DNA of 10,275 nt from Flavobacteriales bacterium (GCA_015660615.1 DQKQ01000116.1:1-10275); one strand, 5' to 3'; counted from the first letter of the stretch, positions 1-5,096 are shown. Made by a program: numbers and translations. The notes: generated by a model not told the origin, from the sequence alone.

Positions 1-119
1 CTCGCTGGTATGATGAATTCGATCCCGAAGATGACGGACAGGCTGATCTCATTGAAGATAAATTATCAGAATGTTATGATGCCATTTATAAAGAATTGAT
101 AGATCCTTGGGGAGATTAA
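1..119 (+). CDS. 3' end of an unidentified acidic protein (5' truncated by window edge)
   Basis: The frame with codons beginning at base 3 is open from the window edge to a TAA at 117-119 and encodes about 38 residues beginning RWYDEFDPEDDGQADLIED and ending DPWGD. It is rich in Asp and Glu. Its last codons carry the Shine-Dalgarno sequence (GGGGAGA, 109-115) of the gene that starts at 121, so the two are probably cotranscribed. The other two forward frames do not reach this junction. The family cannot be recognised from this tail. Confidence 0.6.
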   Translation, partial: RWYDEFDPEDDGQADLIEDKLSECYDAIYKELIDPWGD

Positions 120-120
120 A

Positions 121-1257
121 ATGCCAGTGCGTAACAGTTTATTAACAGCACAGAGTAATTTTATTGAAGATCATCTTTTAGTTCGAGAAGCCCTCTATCC
201 TCGTAGCGTGTTGCTACATAGAAGCAGCCTTAATGAAGAACTCTTGCACGAAGGTATAGATAAGGAAACCATTAAGAGCGTAGTGCAGTATTTAGCCAGT
301 GCTGCCGCAGAATACGGGCTCGGAGCAGTTACGCTTCCAGCTTATGGTGCGGGACTAGCGGTTGGACCAGCCACAGAAACTGCTGTAGATTCTCTTTTTG
401 CAGCTGAGAGTGTTGCCAGCACAGTAGATGCTGTGGCTAGCCTTGGATCAAAGTTTGGTGAATTTACAGAATTATTTAGCGGCGCTTATGATACATTCTC
501 AGACATGTCGGGAAATCTCAGCGGTTTTTACGATAAGCTTAAGACCATAGTTAAAAAAGCGTTAAAGCTGTTAGGAAAAAAGATTGGTGACAAAGTCGAT
601 GGTTTGGCTAAAAAACTACGAGGTATATTGGAGAGCGTTTTATCTTCAATAACTTCTGCTATTAAATCAGGAATCAAGCTGCTCATTCCAGACGCGACTA
701 TTGGACTTGCCGTTGCGGAAGGTCTGGCAAAAATTGTTACCGAGTTAGCAGAACGACCTTTTACTCTCGCACAAAAAGCAATAGACAAAGTAGGCTTTTT
801 AAAGGAATGGGTTGGAGATCCTAGCAAGGCCGTCGCATTTTTCAAAGATATATTTAAGCAACTTATTGAATTGATGAAAAAAGCTGGAGAAAAGCTCAAG
901 GACATGAGCTGGGGTAAAGCAATATTAATTCTTGGTCCAGTAGGCGCGCCACTGTGGAAAAAGTTTGGACACAAGGGAATTGAAAAAGCTGCTAGCATGT
1001 TTGAAAAATATTTGCCCACTCTAATGAGCGTATTAGACAAAGTATTGAGCGTGGTCATTCCAGTGTTTCTTACAGCTTTAGCGTTGTTTCAGATACTAGT
1101 GAGTGGAGAATATAAAGAAAAAGATAGTGATAAGGCCGGTGGAGATAAAGCCGCTGCCGCCAACGACGAACCAGCCAAGTTAGCGGCTGGAGTGGTTAGA
1201 ATTTCTAAAAACGATTTGCAGAAATTGATACACGAATCTCTACTCGAACACTCTTAG
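121..1257 (+). CDS. Helical membrane-associated phage protein with C-terminal 'LQKLIHESLLE' motif (hypothetical, possibly virion)
   Basis: 378 aa with an ATG start behind GGGGAGA at good spacing. I do not recognise a named family. The N-terminal third (about residues 55-130) is Ala/Gly-rich and weakly hydrophobic. The middle (about 135-300) is a run of amphipathic, Lys-rich helices of the KKALKLLGKKIG type. A clear hydrophobic segment lies at about 308-329 (VLSVVIPVFLTALALFQILV), followed by a charged, Ala-rich linker. The last 20 residues hold ISKNDLQKLIHESLLE. From memory, a short helical terminus of this type ('L+KLIRE.L.E') recurs at the ends of proteins of large marine phages; linking it to capsid or virion targeting is inference. 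A membrane-active injected or internal virion protein would fit the composition, but nothing proves it. The antisense ORF inside it is a shadow. Confidence 0.85.
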   Translation: MPVRNSLLTAQSNFIEDHLLVREALYPRSVLLHRSSLNEELLHEGIDKETIKSVVQYLASAAAEYGLGAVTLPAYGAGLAVGPATETAVDSLFAAESVASTVDAVASLGSKFGEFTELFSGAYDTFSDMSGNLSGFYDKLKTIVKKALKLLGKKIGDKVDGLAKKLRGILESVLSSITSAIKSGIKLLIPDATIGLAVAEGLAKIVTELAERPFTLAQKAIDKVGFLKEWVGDPSKAVAFFKDIFKQLIELMKKAGEKLKDMSWGKAILILGPVGAPLWKKFGHKGIEKAASMFEKYLPTLMSVLDKVLSVVIPVFLTALALFQILVSGEYKEKDSDKAGGDKAAAANDEPAKLAAGVVRISKNDLQKLIHESLLEHS

Positions 1258-1314
1258 CTCTCTTTGAAATAAAACGATCTAACCAAAATAGTTATATGGC
1301 AGAGGTGCCGTGTA

Positions 1315-1887
1315 ATGTTTTGGACTATTTGTGTCTTATTAGCGTGTGTTCAACCAGTTTATACTGATGTTTATTATGAAACTAATGTTGTAGAATTTGA
1401 AGAACTACCATATGTAGAAGTTATTTCTCTTCTTAGAGAACCCATCCGAAAAGGATCGTGGGAAATTACTCCGACTGTGTTTGTGTGTCGCAGGACTCCA
1501 ATCACTCGCGGGAGAGTGTATCAAGCAATGCGAATGTGGCAGAGGCTCGGATATGAATTGGAAGGACCATTCATGAACAGTGAGATTCCAGCGTGTACAG
1601 GAGAATCAGAATTTAGTTGGGGGAATATAGTTATTGAGCTACGAGGACAAGATTTTCCTGAAGATAAACTCGCAGTAACTCGAGCATATCGGAGAGTTGA
1701 GGATGACACTATAGTTGGGGCTGTGATACAGATTCAGAATTTTGCATCAGAAAAAGAAAGAACTATGGAACACGAATTTGGGCATGCTCTGGGATGGCAG
1801 CATTTTAATAGAAAATATCATATGATGAATGCGGTACATCCATTCGGTGGATGGGATACTTATGGTTTGAGGAGACCAAGAAAATGA
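1315..1887 (+). CDS. Secreted metzincin-type (matrixin-like) zinc metalloprotease
   Basis: 190 aa; ATG preceded by AGAGGTG (1301-1307) at 7 nt. The C-terminal region has HEFGHALGWQH at residues 153-163, the full metzincin zinc site HExxHxxGxxH, with H153, H157 and H163 as ligands and E154 as the general base. A Met follows at 170/171 (YHMMNA), at the distance expected of the Met-turn in matrixin-like peptidases. A hydrophobic start (residues 1-11, then CVQPVYT) looks like a signal peptide without the usual positive N-terminus; LLAC at 8-11 could alternatively be a lipobox. The protein is short for the family and the catalytic site is near the C-terminus, so there is little room for a C-terminal subdomain. 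It probably acts in the periplasm or outside the cell, cutting peptide bonds in an unknown target. Its stop overlaps the next gene's start (ATGA), implying coupling to the lipoprotein. Confidence 0.85.
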   Translation: MFWTICVLLACVQPVYTDVYYETNVVEFEELPYVEVISLLREPIRKGSWEITPTVFVCRRTPITRGRVYQAMRMWQRLGYELEGPFMNSEIPACTGESEFSWGNIVIELRGQDFPEDKLAVTRAYRRVEDDTIVGAVIQIQNFASEKERTMEHEFGHALGWQHFNRKYHMMNAVHPFGGWDTYGLRRPRK

Positions 1888-2072
1888 GATTACTTTTATG
1901 CGCGCCATTGTTATTATTACTTGGGTGTCCCAAAAAAGATATGAAAACACTAGACGAGATCGAAAGAGAAAAACAGCTCGAAGAATTATTTGAAGAAGAC
2001 GAAGATATGTGGGATGATCTTCCAGAAGCCGGAGAAGAAGATGAATCACAAGATTCTGCAAGCTCTAATTAG
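1884..2072 (+). CDS. Small acidic lipoprotein
   Basis: 62 aa from the ATG at 1884. An in-frame upstream ATG at 1851 would add 11 residues and bury the signal peptide inside the protease gene, so I reject it. The N-terminus MRLLLCAPLLLLLGC is a textbook type II signal: one Arg, a Leu-rich core and a lipobox LLGC with Cys15 as the lipidated residue. The mature part, about 48 aa, begins CPKKDMKTLDEIEREK and becomes extremely acidic (EELFEEDEDMWDDLPE), with no further membrane segment. The gene overlaps the protease by ATGA at its 5' end and the next gene by 32 nt at its 3' end. Small phage lipoproteins include outer-membrane spanin subunits (Rz1-like) and superinfection-exclusion proteins. This one lacks the Pro-rich character of Rz1, so neither role is assigned. 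Confidence 0.75.
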   Translation: MRLLLCAPLLLLLGCPKKDMKTLDEIEREKQLEELFEEDEDMWDDLPEAGEEDESQDSASSN

Positions 2073-2244
2073 AGAAATTCTTAAAGAAGACTACGGCTCA
2101 GTTACCGTAAATAAACCTCCAAAGAAAAAGAGCTTGGTGTCTAGAGCTTGGTCAGGATATGTGGGTCTATTCACATCAGCAGATGAGTCTAGCGCTGATG
2201 AAGAAATCTTAGACGAAGACGAAGAAGACGAGTGCGACGAATAA
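2041..2244 (+). CDS. Small phage protein with N-terminal 'LQALIREIL' helix and acidic tail
   Basis: 67 aa. The ATG at 2041 is preceded by GGAGAAG at proper spacing; the in-frame ATG at 1990 lies deeper in the lipoprotein gene and would add a Lys-rich stretch without a better ribosome site. The protein opens with MNHKILQALIREILKEDYG, strikingly like the C-terminus of the 378-aa protein upstream (DLQKLIHESLLE). A basic patch (KPPKKKS, about 25-31) follows, then a neutral segment and a strongly acidic end (DEEILDEDEEDECDE). The shared helix in two neighbours may be a common docking or capsid-targeting peptide, comparable in idea to the capsid-targeting sequence of T4 internal proteins; this is inference. 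Its stop codon lies inside the left arm of the inverted repeat at 2240-2300. Confidence 0.7.
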   Translation: MNHKILQALIREILKEDYGSVTVNKPPKKKSLVSRAWSGYVGLFTSADESSADEEILDEDEEDECDE

Positions 2245-2300
2245 ACTACGTTTAATACTCGAGCCTAGCCTTCTCGCTGAGACGAAAAACGTAGTTTATT
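2240..2300 (+). terminator. 14-bp perfect inverted repeat, candidate transcription terminator
   Basis: AATAAACTACGTTT (2240-2253) is exactly complementary to AAACGTAGTTTATT (2287-2300), with a 33-nt spacer that itself can form a small TCTC-GCT-GAGA hairpin (2272-2282). The left arm carries the stop of the preceding gene and the right arm runs into TTATTTTA. The position, between the late-type block and the endonuclease gene, suits a terminator. The stem is AT-rich and the loop long, so a recombination or protein-binding site is equally possible. Confidence 0.4.
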
Positions 2301-2309
2301 TTAGCGGCG

Positions 2310-2325
2310 GTGTGAAAGTATTTGC
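2310..2325 (+). repeat. Left copy of direct repeat flanking the endonuclease gene; possible decayed promoter
   Basis: GTGTGAAAGTATTTGC here and GTGTGAAAGAAGTTTGC at 2740-2756 bracket the 2341-2739 gene. TGTGAAA is also the -35 region of the two strong promoters at 2772 and 3965. Downstream of this copy, TATTTAATAC could be a poor -10, but the spacing to it is short (about 15 nt to TTTAAT). The copy may therefore be a degraded relative of those promoters. Confidence 0.4.
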
Positions 2326-2340
2326 CAGCCTATTTAATAC

Positions 2341-2739
2341 ATGGCACGCAAGCGGTACAGACGTAGAAGAAAGAATAAGTCATGGGGCAAGAAATCAGAC
2401 TATACATGTCTCGACGGCTCCACAGTTTCAATGGACAGTACGTGGGAAGTCGCGTGTGCTGAGCGTCTAGACGCCCTTGATGTTAAGTGGGAGAGAGACC
2501 CCAGCATTAAGCTACAATACAGAGACAAGAAGTTTCGTCCCAGGAACTATATCCCAGATTTTTATCTTCCCGAGATTGACATCTATTTAGAAGTCAAAGG
2601 GTACTGGACTATTCCAGCAAGATGGAAGATGAGAGATATCATGCAGCGAAACCCTGGAAAGATCTGTATCCTTGAGTCTCTCGATTCTATCTCGAGATTA
2701 GCTCTCCCAATCCTCCCCACCACTGGTAGCGTCATGTAA
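2341..2739 (+). CDS. PD-(D/E)XK endonuclease, probable free-standing homing-type nuclease
   Basis: 132 aa. A stop codon immediately upstream (2335-2337) forces the start to this ATG, although no Shine-Dalgarno sequence is visible. The N-terminus MARKRYRRRRKNK is very basic and could grip DNA. The nuclease core follows: E36 in DSTWEVACAERL, then IPDFYLPEIDIYLEVKG with P72-D73 and E84-V85-K86, the PD...ExK catalytic pattern. This architecture (conserved Glu, 'R.Y.PDFY', 'EVKG') is seen in small phage-encoded nucleases related to very-short-patch-repair and homing endonucleases. It probably cuts phage DNA to spread its own gene, though repair or host-DNA degradation cannot be excluded. Direct repeats flank the gene. 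The first codons (ATGGCACGCAAGCG) closely match those of the GIY-YIG gene at 2834. Confidence 0.75.
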   Translation: MARKRYRRRRKNKSWGKKSDYTCLDGSTVSMDSTWEVACAERLDALDVKWERDPSIKLQYRDKKFRPRNYIPDFYLPEIDIYLEVKGYWTIPARWKMRDIMQRNPGKICILESLDSISRLALPILPTTGSVM

Positions 2740-2756
2740 GTGTGAAAGAAGTTTGC
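2740..2756 (+). repeat. Right copy of direct repeat flanking the endonuclease gene
   Basis: GTGTGAAAGAAGTTTGC begins directly after the TAA of the endonuclease gene. It matches GTGTGAAAGTATTTGC at 2310-2325 in its first nine bases and again in TTTGC. This could be a footprint of insertion of the nuclease gene, or a duplicated promoter fragment. Confidence 0.4.
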
Positions 2757-2771
2757 AAATAGCGGGGTTTC

Positions 2772-2810
2772 TGTGAAATAGTGCCCTCAGTGTGGTATAA
2801 TAGTACTATA
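2772..2810 (+). promoter_or_regulatory. Sigma70-like promoter P1 with palindromic operator-like site
   Basis: GTGAAA (2773-2778), a 17-bp spacer and TATAAT (2796-2801) with an extended TGG before it. ATAGTACTAT (2800-2809) is a perfect 10-bp palindrome over the -10/start region, where a repressor or activator could sit. The 39-base block matches 3965-4003 at 35 positions by hand alignment. TTTC-TGT-GAAA around the -35 is also an inverted repeat. It drives the GIY-YIG gene at 2834 and the small genes behind it; the leader carries GGAAGG (2818-2823). Confidence 0.8.
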
Positions 2811-2833
2811 AGGATAAGGAAGGCATCACCCCC

Positions 2834-3190
2834 ATGGCCCGCAAACGACGCAACGACCGAAACCACGTCATCTACCAATTGACCGGCCCGAATGGCCAGC
2901 GGTACGTAGGAGTTACGTTTGCCCGAGGACGAGCCTGGAAGCGGTCAGCCAAGATTCGATGGGAAGCCCACGTACGGAATGCCCTCGATTACGATCGCCA
3001 GAATCTCCTGAGCATCGCCATCCGCGACAACGGTGCTGAGAACTTCACCCGCGAAGTTCTGGAAATCGTCCGCGGAAAGCAGAACGCTCACAATCGAGAG
3101 AGGGAGCTCCTCCAACTCATCCAACCCGAGCTCAACATGGAAGGGATGGGACGTAAAGTTAACAGCACACAGCATCAGGCGGTAGCATGA
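2834..3190 (+). CDS. GIY-YIG family endonuclease, probable free-standing homing nuclease
   Basis: 118 aa, ATG after GGAAGG at 10 nt. The basic start MARKRRNDRNH is followed by the nuclease domain. VIYQLTGPNGQRYVGVT supplies the two-part signature (Y14 of 'VIY' for GIY, 'YVG' 24-26 for YIG). The conserved Arg/His helix is IRWEAHVRNAL (R42, H46), and the C-terminal acidic residue lies in NRERELLQLIQPELN (E89 or E91, then N101). Phage Seg-type homing nucleases share this domain but normally add a C-terminal DNA-binding module, which is absent here apart from a short basic tail. It is therefore either a minimal version or a nickase using its N-terminal patch for binding. It is first in the P1 unit and overlaps the next gene by ATGA. 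Local GC appears higher than in the flanking late region. Confidence 0.8.
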   Translation: MARKRRNDRNHVIYQLTGPNGQRYVGVTFARGRAWKRSAKIRWEAHVRNALDYDRQNLLSIAIRDNGAENFTREVLEIVRGKQNAHNRERELLQLIQPELNMEGMGRKVNSTQHQAVA

Positions 3191-3342
3191 AAGTCGGTGA
3201 TTTGATCAGACACAAGACTACTGGTTGGACTGCAGTAATACTCAAGCTACCGCGCTCTACTTCGGACGCAGGAATGATGACAGTCATCACTCACGCTGGG
3301 CCGGGACAATGGAGAATGTCTTCATGCGAGGTGGTGTCATGA
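3187..3342 (+). CDS. Small SH3/KOW-like protein, 'MKVGDLI' family (51 aa)
   Basis: A 51-aa gene, short enough to be missed by length filters. It starts with ATGAAAGTCGGTGATTTG, almost the same bases as at 3756, 5347, 5537, 5730 and 5912, and reads MKVGDLIRHKTTGWTAVILK, with a predicted first pair of strands. The middle (TVITHAGPGQWRM) and the end SSCEVVS match the family's later strands. The ATG overlaps the GIY-YIG stop (ATGA). Its codons for EV (GAGGT, 3328-3332) double as the ribosome-binding site of the next gene, whose ATG overlaps its stop. Function unknown; the SH3-like barrel assignment is inferred from the pattern GD.V...G.I..... Confidence 0.75.
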   Translation: MKVGDLIRHKTTGWTAVILKLPRSTSDAGMMTVITHAGPGQWRMSSCEVVS

Positions 3343-3536
3343 ACATCGGTAACGTTGTAACGTGGCCATGGAATCTTAGCACAGGCTGGGAGACCACGCA
3401 AATGCAAGGGCTCATCGTGGATTCAAGGCTTGTGAAGACTGACCGCGAAAAGGTTATTCTTTTTAACGTTCTTTTGACAGATGGCAGCCTTGTCGAAATC
3501 AGGGAAGACGTACCGGGTATGGAGTTGGTAGCATGA
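3339..3536 (+). CDS. Small SH3/KOW-like protein, 'MNIGNVV' member
   Basis: 65 aa from the ATG at 3339. The frame is open further upstream (to 3225) but that part lies inside the 3187 gene and has no ribosome site, while 3339 has GAGGT at 6 nt and an ATGA overlap. It begins MNIGNVVTWPW and has the later-strand signature QGLIVDS, then NVLLTDGSLVEI and a final GMELVA. The usual GD is GN here. The end ATGGAGTTG codes for MEL and supplies GGAG (3521-3524) for the gene at 3533. Function unknown. Confidence 0.7.
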   Translation: MNIGNVVTWPWNLSTGWETTQMQGLIVDSRLVKTDREKVILFNVLLTDGSLVEIREDVPGMELVA

Positions 3537-3769
3537 CGACACACATCTCACCCAAAGTTGGCGGCTGCGATATCGGATTCCTGGTGCATGATTACGCGCT
3601 GGGAAGAAGCGGCATCGTTGTTGATGGTGCCTTTACCGAAGAAACACCTGGCCAACACAACACCCGGGCCCTTGATTGGGAATGGCTCGTACTCTACGAA
3701 GACGGTGAGCTGATGGGTGCGGACACGAATGATTTGCAAGTAATAAAGGACAACCATGAAAGTCGGTGA
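3533..3769 (+). CDS. Small SH3/KOW-like protein with divergent N-terminus
   Basis: 78 aa. The start (MTTHISPKVGGCDIGFLVHD) is longer than in its relatives, with DIGFLV standing where GDLV usually is. The rest follows the family: GRSGIVVDG, a loop, EWLVLYEDGELMG, and the terminal DLQVIKDNHESR. The last four residues, HESR, are produced by reading the next gene's start (ATGAAAGTCGGTGA, 3756-3769) in another frame, a 14-nt overlap repeated elsewhere in the array. AAAGGA (3745-3750) inside its end is the ribosome site for 3756. No function can be assigned. Confidence 0.7.
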   Translation: MTTHISPKVGGCDIGFLVHDYALGRSGIVVDGAFTEETPGQHNTRALDWEWLVLYEDGELMGADTNDLQVIKDNHESR

Positions 3770-3944
3770 CTTAGTGCACAATGTTCCCTACAACAAGTAT
3801 GGGATGATCATTGAAGAGCTCGAACCTATCACCGGTGATGATGGGGTTGTGGCAGAACAAAGACTAGTCGTATTGTATGACGATGGTGATGTCACTCTTA
3901 CAGGTTCAACATTTCTAAAGAAGATTGAAAAAAATCTTACTTGA
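3756..3944 (+). CDS. Small SH3/KOW-like protein, canonical 'MKVGDLV' member
   Basis: 62 aa and among the clearest members: MKVGDLVHNVPYNKYGMIIE for the first strands, then RLVVLYDDGDVTL and FLKKIEKNLT at the end. The ATG at 3756 has AAAGGA 5 nt upstream and overlaps the preceding gene by 14 nt. It is last in the P1 transcription unit: an A-tract with a hairpin and promoter P2 follow directly. It shares the W/Y-D-G turn ('LYDDG') with the genes at 3533 (LYEDG) and 5912 (YWRDG). Function unknown. Confidence 0.75.
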   Translation: MKVGDLVHNVPYNKYGMIIEELEPITGDDGVVAEQRLVVLYDDGDVTLTGSTFLKKIEKNLT

Positions 3945-3946
3945 GC

Positions 3947-3979
3947 AAAAAAAATGAGCGTTTTTGTGAAAAACTGCTC
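3947..3979 (-). terminator. Hairpin plus T-tract on the minus strand, or UP-element-like A/T tracts for P2
   Basis: GAGCGTTTTT (3956-3965) pairs with AAAAACTGCTC (3969-3979) around a GTG loop, with one bulged T. Read on the minus strand, the hairpin is followed by A and eight T (3955-3947), the form of an intrinsic terminator for antisense transcription. On the + strand no U-tract follows. The A8 and T5 tracts just upstream of the -35 could instead act as an UP element for P2. Confidence 0.35.
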
Positions 3980-4003
3980 TCAGTATGGTATAATAGTACT
4001 ATA
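3965..4003 (+). promoter_or_regulatory. Sigma70-like promoter P2, near-duplicate of P1
   Basis: GTGAAA (3966-3971), a 17-bp spacer and TATAAT (3989-3994) preceded by an extended TGG. The palindrome ATAGTACTAT (3993-4002) is identical to that of P1. The similarity continues into the leader (GGATAA) and the first codons (ATGGCCCG). It drives the long unit beginning at 4039, whose ribosome site is AGGAG (4028-4032). Confidence 0.8.
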
Positions 4004-4038
4004 GGATAAAGGATCAACCTTCACCCCAGGAGCCCACC

Positions 4039-4857
4039 ATGGCCCGTAAATCTGCTGCTCTTCGCCTTTCGCAATCTCAAGAACTCTTGGTTGGTTATAC
4101 GACCGCCGGTTTTCACGAGACTCGCGGCGGTCTTTTCATTCGGGACATGATTTCTCGTCTCCAGCGAGGCAAGGGTCTCTCGCAGGGAATGCGTAAGTGG
4201 CTCGACAGTCTCATTGATGAAGGAGTCCCCACCCCGAAGGGCGACCCTGTAATGCTTGCTAAGATCGACGCAGCTGTTGAAATCTGGCAGGGCGACGCGA
4301 ATCGTGAATGGGAATCGGGAGTACTCTCAGATTTTCGACATAAGTTCGTGATGGGATGGAATCTCTCTGAGAAGCAAGATGCTCTCTTGGAGAAGCTGTT
4401 GAAGCGCGGTGCAGATGATGCTGCCGGGCTCAATCTCTTCACTCCCACACCGGACCAACTTTCAGACCTGGAAGTTCTGGTGAAGCTTTACAAGGGCTAC
4501 AACACAATGTGGCAGAGCCAGCGGCCGGCCGTAGCAAAAGCCTTCAGGCGCGTTAGCGAATACCTCGAGGGAGAGGGAACTATCGAAGAGTACCACTATA
4601 ACAAGCTTTACAAGGCTATGGGATCCCGGCTGCGCAGCTTCCGGGCTCCACGGTTTTCCTGCGGCGCCATCGGTTGGGTTACCCTGTACGACGGTCAGAT
4701 GAGAGGCGTTTATAAGGCTGAGAAGACTCGCAACATTTGCACGGCGATCACCGATGCCTACATCAGCGAGCAAGGAACAATCGTAAACGACTGGCTGCTG
4801 CCCACGGGCGCAGTGGTCACGGCTGACCAAGGCCAGATTGGAAAAAGGCGCGGATAA
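4039..4857 (+). CDS. Conserved-type phage protein with three internal 'G.LS..Q...L..L' repeats, function unknown
   Basis: 272 aa, the first gene after P2, ATG 6 nt after AGGAG. I do not recognise a named domain. A helical repeat can be seen: residues 33-62 (RLQRGKGLSQGMRKWLDSL), 95-124 (FVMGWNLSEKQDALLEKLL) and a looser copy at 165-195 (YLEGEGTIEEYHYNKLYKA). The C-terminal part (about 205-265) is different: a Gly/aromatic stretch (CGAIGWVTLYDGQ), then KTRNICTAITDAYI and GAVVTADQGQ, possibly a small beta domain. No transmembrane segment or signal peptide is seen. Its promoter-proximal place suggests high early expression. The N-terminus MARKS shares its first 12 nt with the GIY-YIG gene bar one or two bases. 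A nucleic-acid-binding role would fit the basic helices but is only a guess. Confidence 0.8.
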   Translation: MARKSAALRLSQSQELLVGYTTAGFHETRGGLFIRDMISRLQRGKGLSQGMRKWLDSLIDEGVPTPKGDPVMLAKIDAAVEIWQGDANREWESGVLSDFRHKFVMGWNLSEKQDALLEKLLKRGADDAAGLNLFTPTPDQLSDLEVLVKLYKGYNTMWQSQRPAVAKAFRRVSEYLEGEGTIEEYHYNKLYKAMGSRLRSFRAPRFSCGAIGWVTLYDGQMRGVYKAEKTRNICTAITDAYISEQGTIVNDWLLPTGAVVTADQGQIGKRRG

Positions 4858-4858
4858 A

Positions 4859-5095
4859 ATGATTAAATCTATTAAGACCCGCCCACGCGGACCAACACCT
4901 ATTGAGATCGATTTGACTGGTCCCAAGGGGAATGCACATTATCTCTTGAGCTTGGCGGAAAATCTTGGAAAGCAGCTGGGATATGATGCTGAACGAAGAG
5001 AAAGAATTCAAATGCACATGACTATGGTCGATTACGAATGCCTGCTTCAGGCATTTGACAAAGAGTTTGGTACACTTGTGACGCTGTGGAGATAA
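4859..5095 (+). CDS. Conserved phage hypothetical protein ('LTGPKGNAHYLL' family)
   Basis: 78 aa from the ATG at 4859, one base after the preceding stop; an upstream TTG at 4838 is less likely. The core reads IEIDLTGPKGNAHYLLSLA, then ENLGKQLGYD, and a second block TMVDYECLLQAFDKEFG followed by LVTLW. From memory, proteins with 'IDLTGP.GNA..L...A..L.KQLG......M...DYE.L...FD..FG' occur widely in large phages of Proteobacteria as uncharacterised small soluble proteins; this should be confirmed by a search. Mostly helical after residue 25, with no cysteines apart from the one in DYECL. GGAG at 5088-5091, within its last codons, serves the SH3-like gene at 5097. Confidence 0.75.
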   Translation: MIKSIKTRPRGPTPIEIDLTGPKGNAHYLLSLAENLGKQLGYDAERRERIQMHMTMVDYECLLQAFDKEFGTLVTLWR

Positions 5096-5096
5096 G

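Noticed and set aside
528..1058. 176-codon minus-strand open frame
   Set aside because: It lies wholly inside the 378-aa gene, has no ribosome site or promoter and a composition typical of an antisense shadow.
1264..1294. Possible promoter upstream of the protease (TTGAAA near 1264)
   Set aside because: No acceptable -10 lies at 16-18 bp; the only TA-rich hexamer is too far and poor.
1747..2061. 104-codon minus-strand open frame rich in Phe, Leu and Ile
   Set aside because: It is the complement of the acidic lipoprotein and protease coding sequence (GAA/GAG codons read in reverse give Phe/Leu), so the hydrophobicity is an artefact.
2254..2286. tRNA or small RNA gene in the loop of the inverted repeat
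   Set aside because: Too short for a tRNA, with no anticodon arm or T-loop pattern; only a minor internal hairpin is visible.
3921..3938. AAGATT-GAAAAA-AATCTT hairpin at the end of the 3756 gene
   Set aside because: The six-base AT-rich stem has no following T-tract, so it is too weak to call a terminator.
4462..4926. 154-codon minus-strand open frame
   Set aside because: It spans parts of the 4039 and 4859 genes in reverse and shows no recognisable motif or initiation signal.
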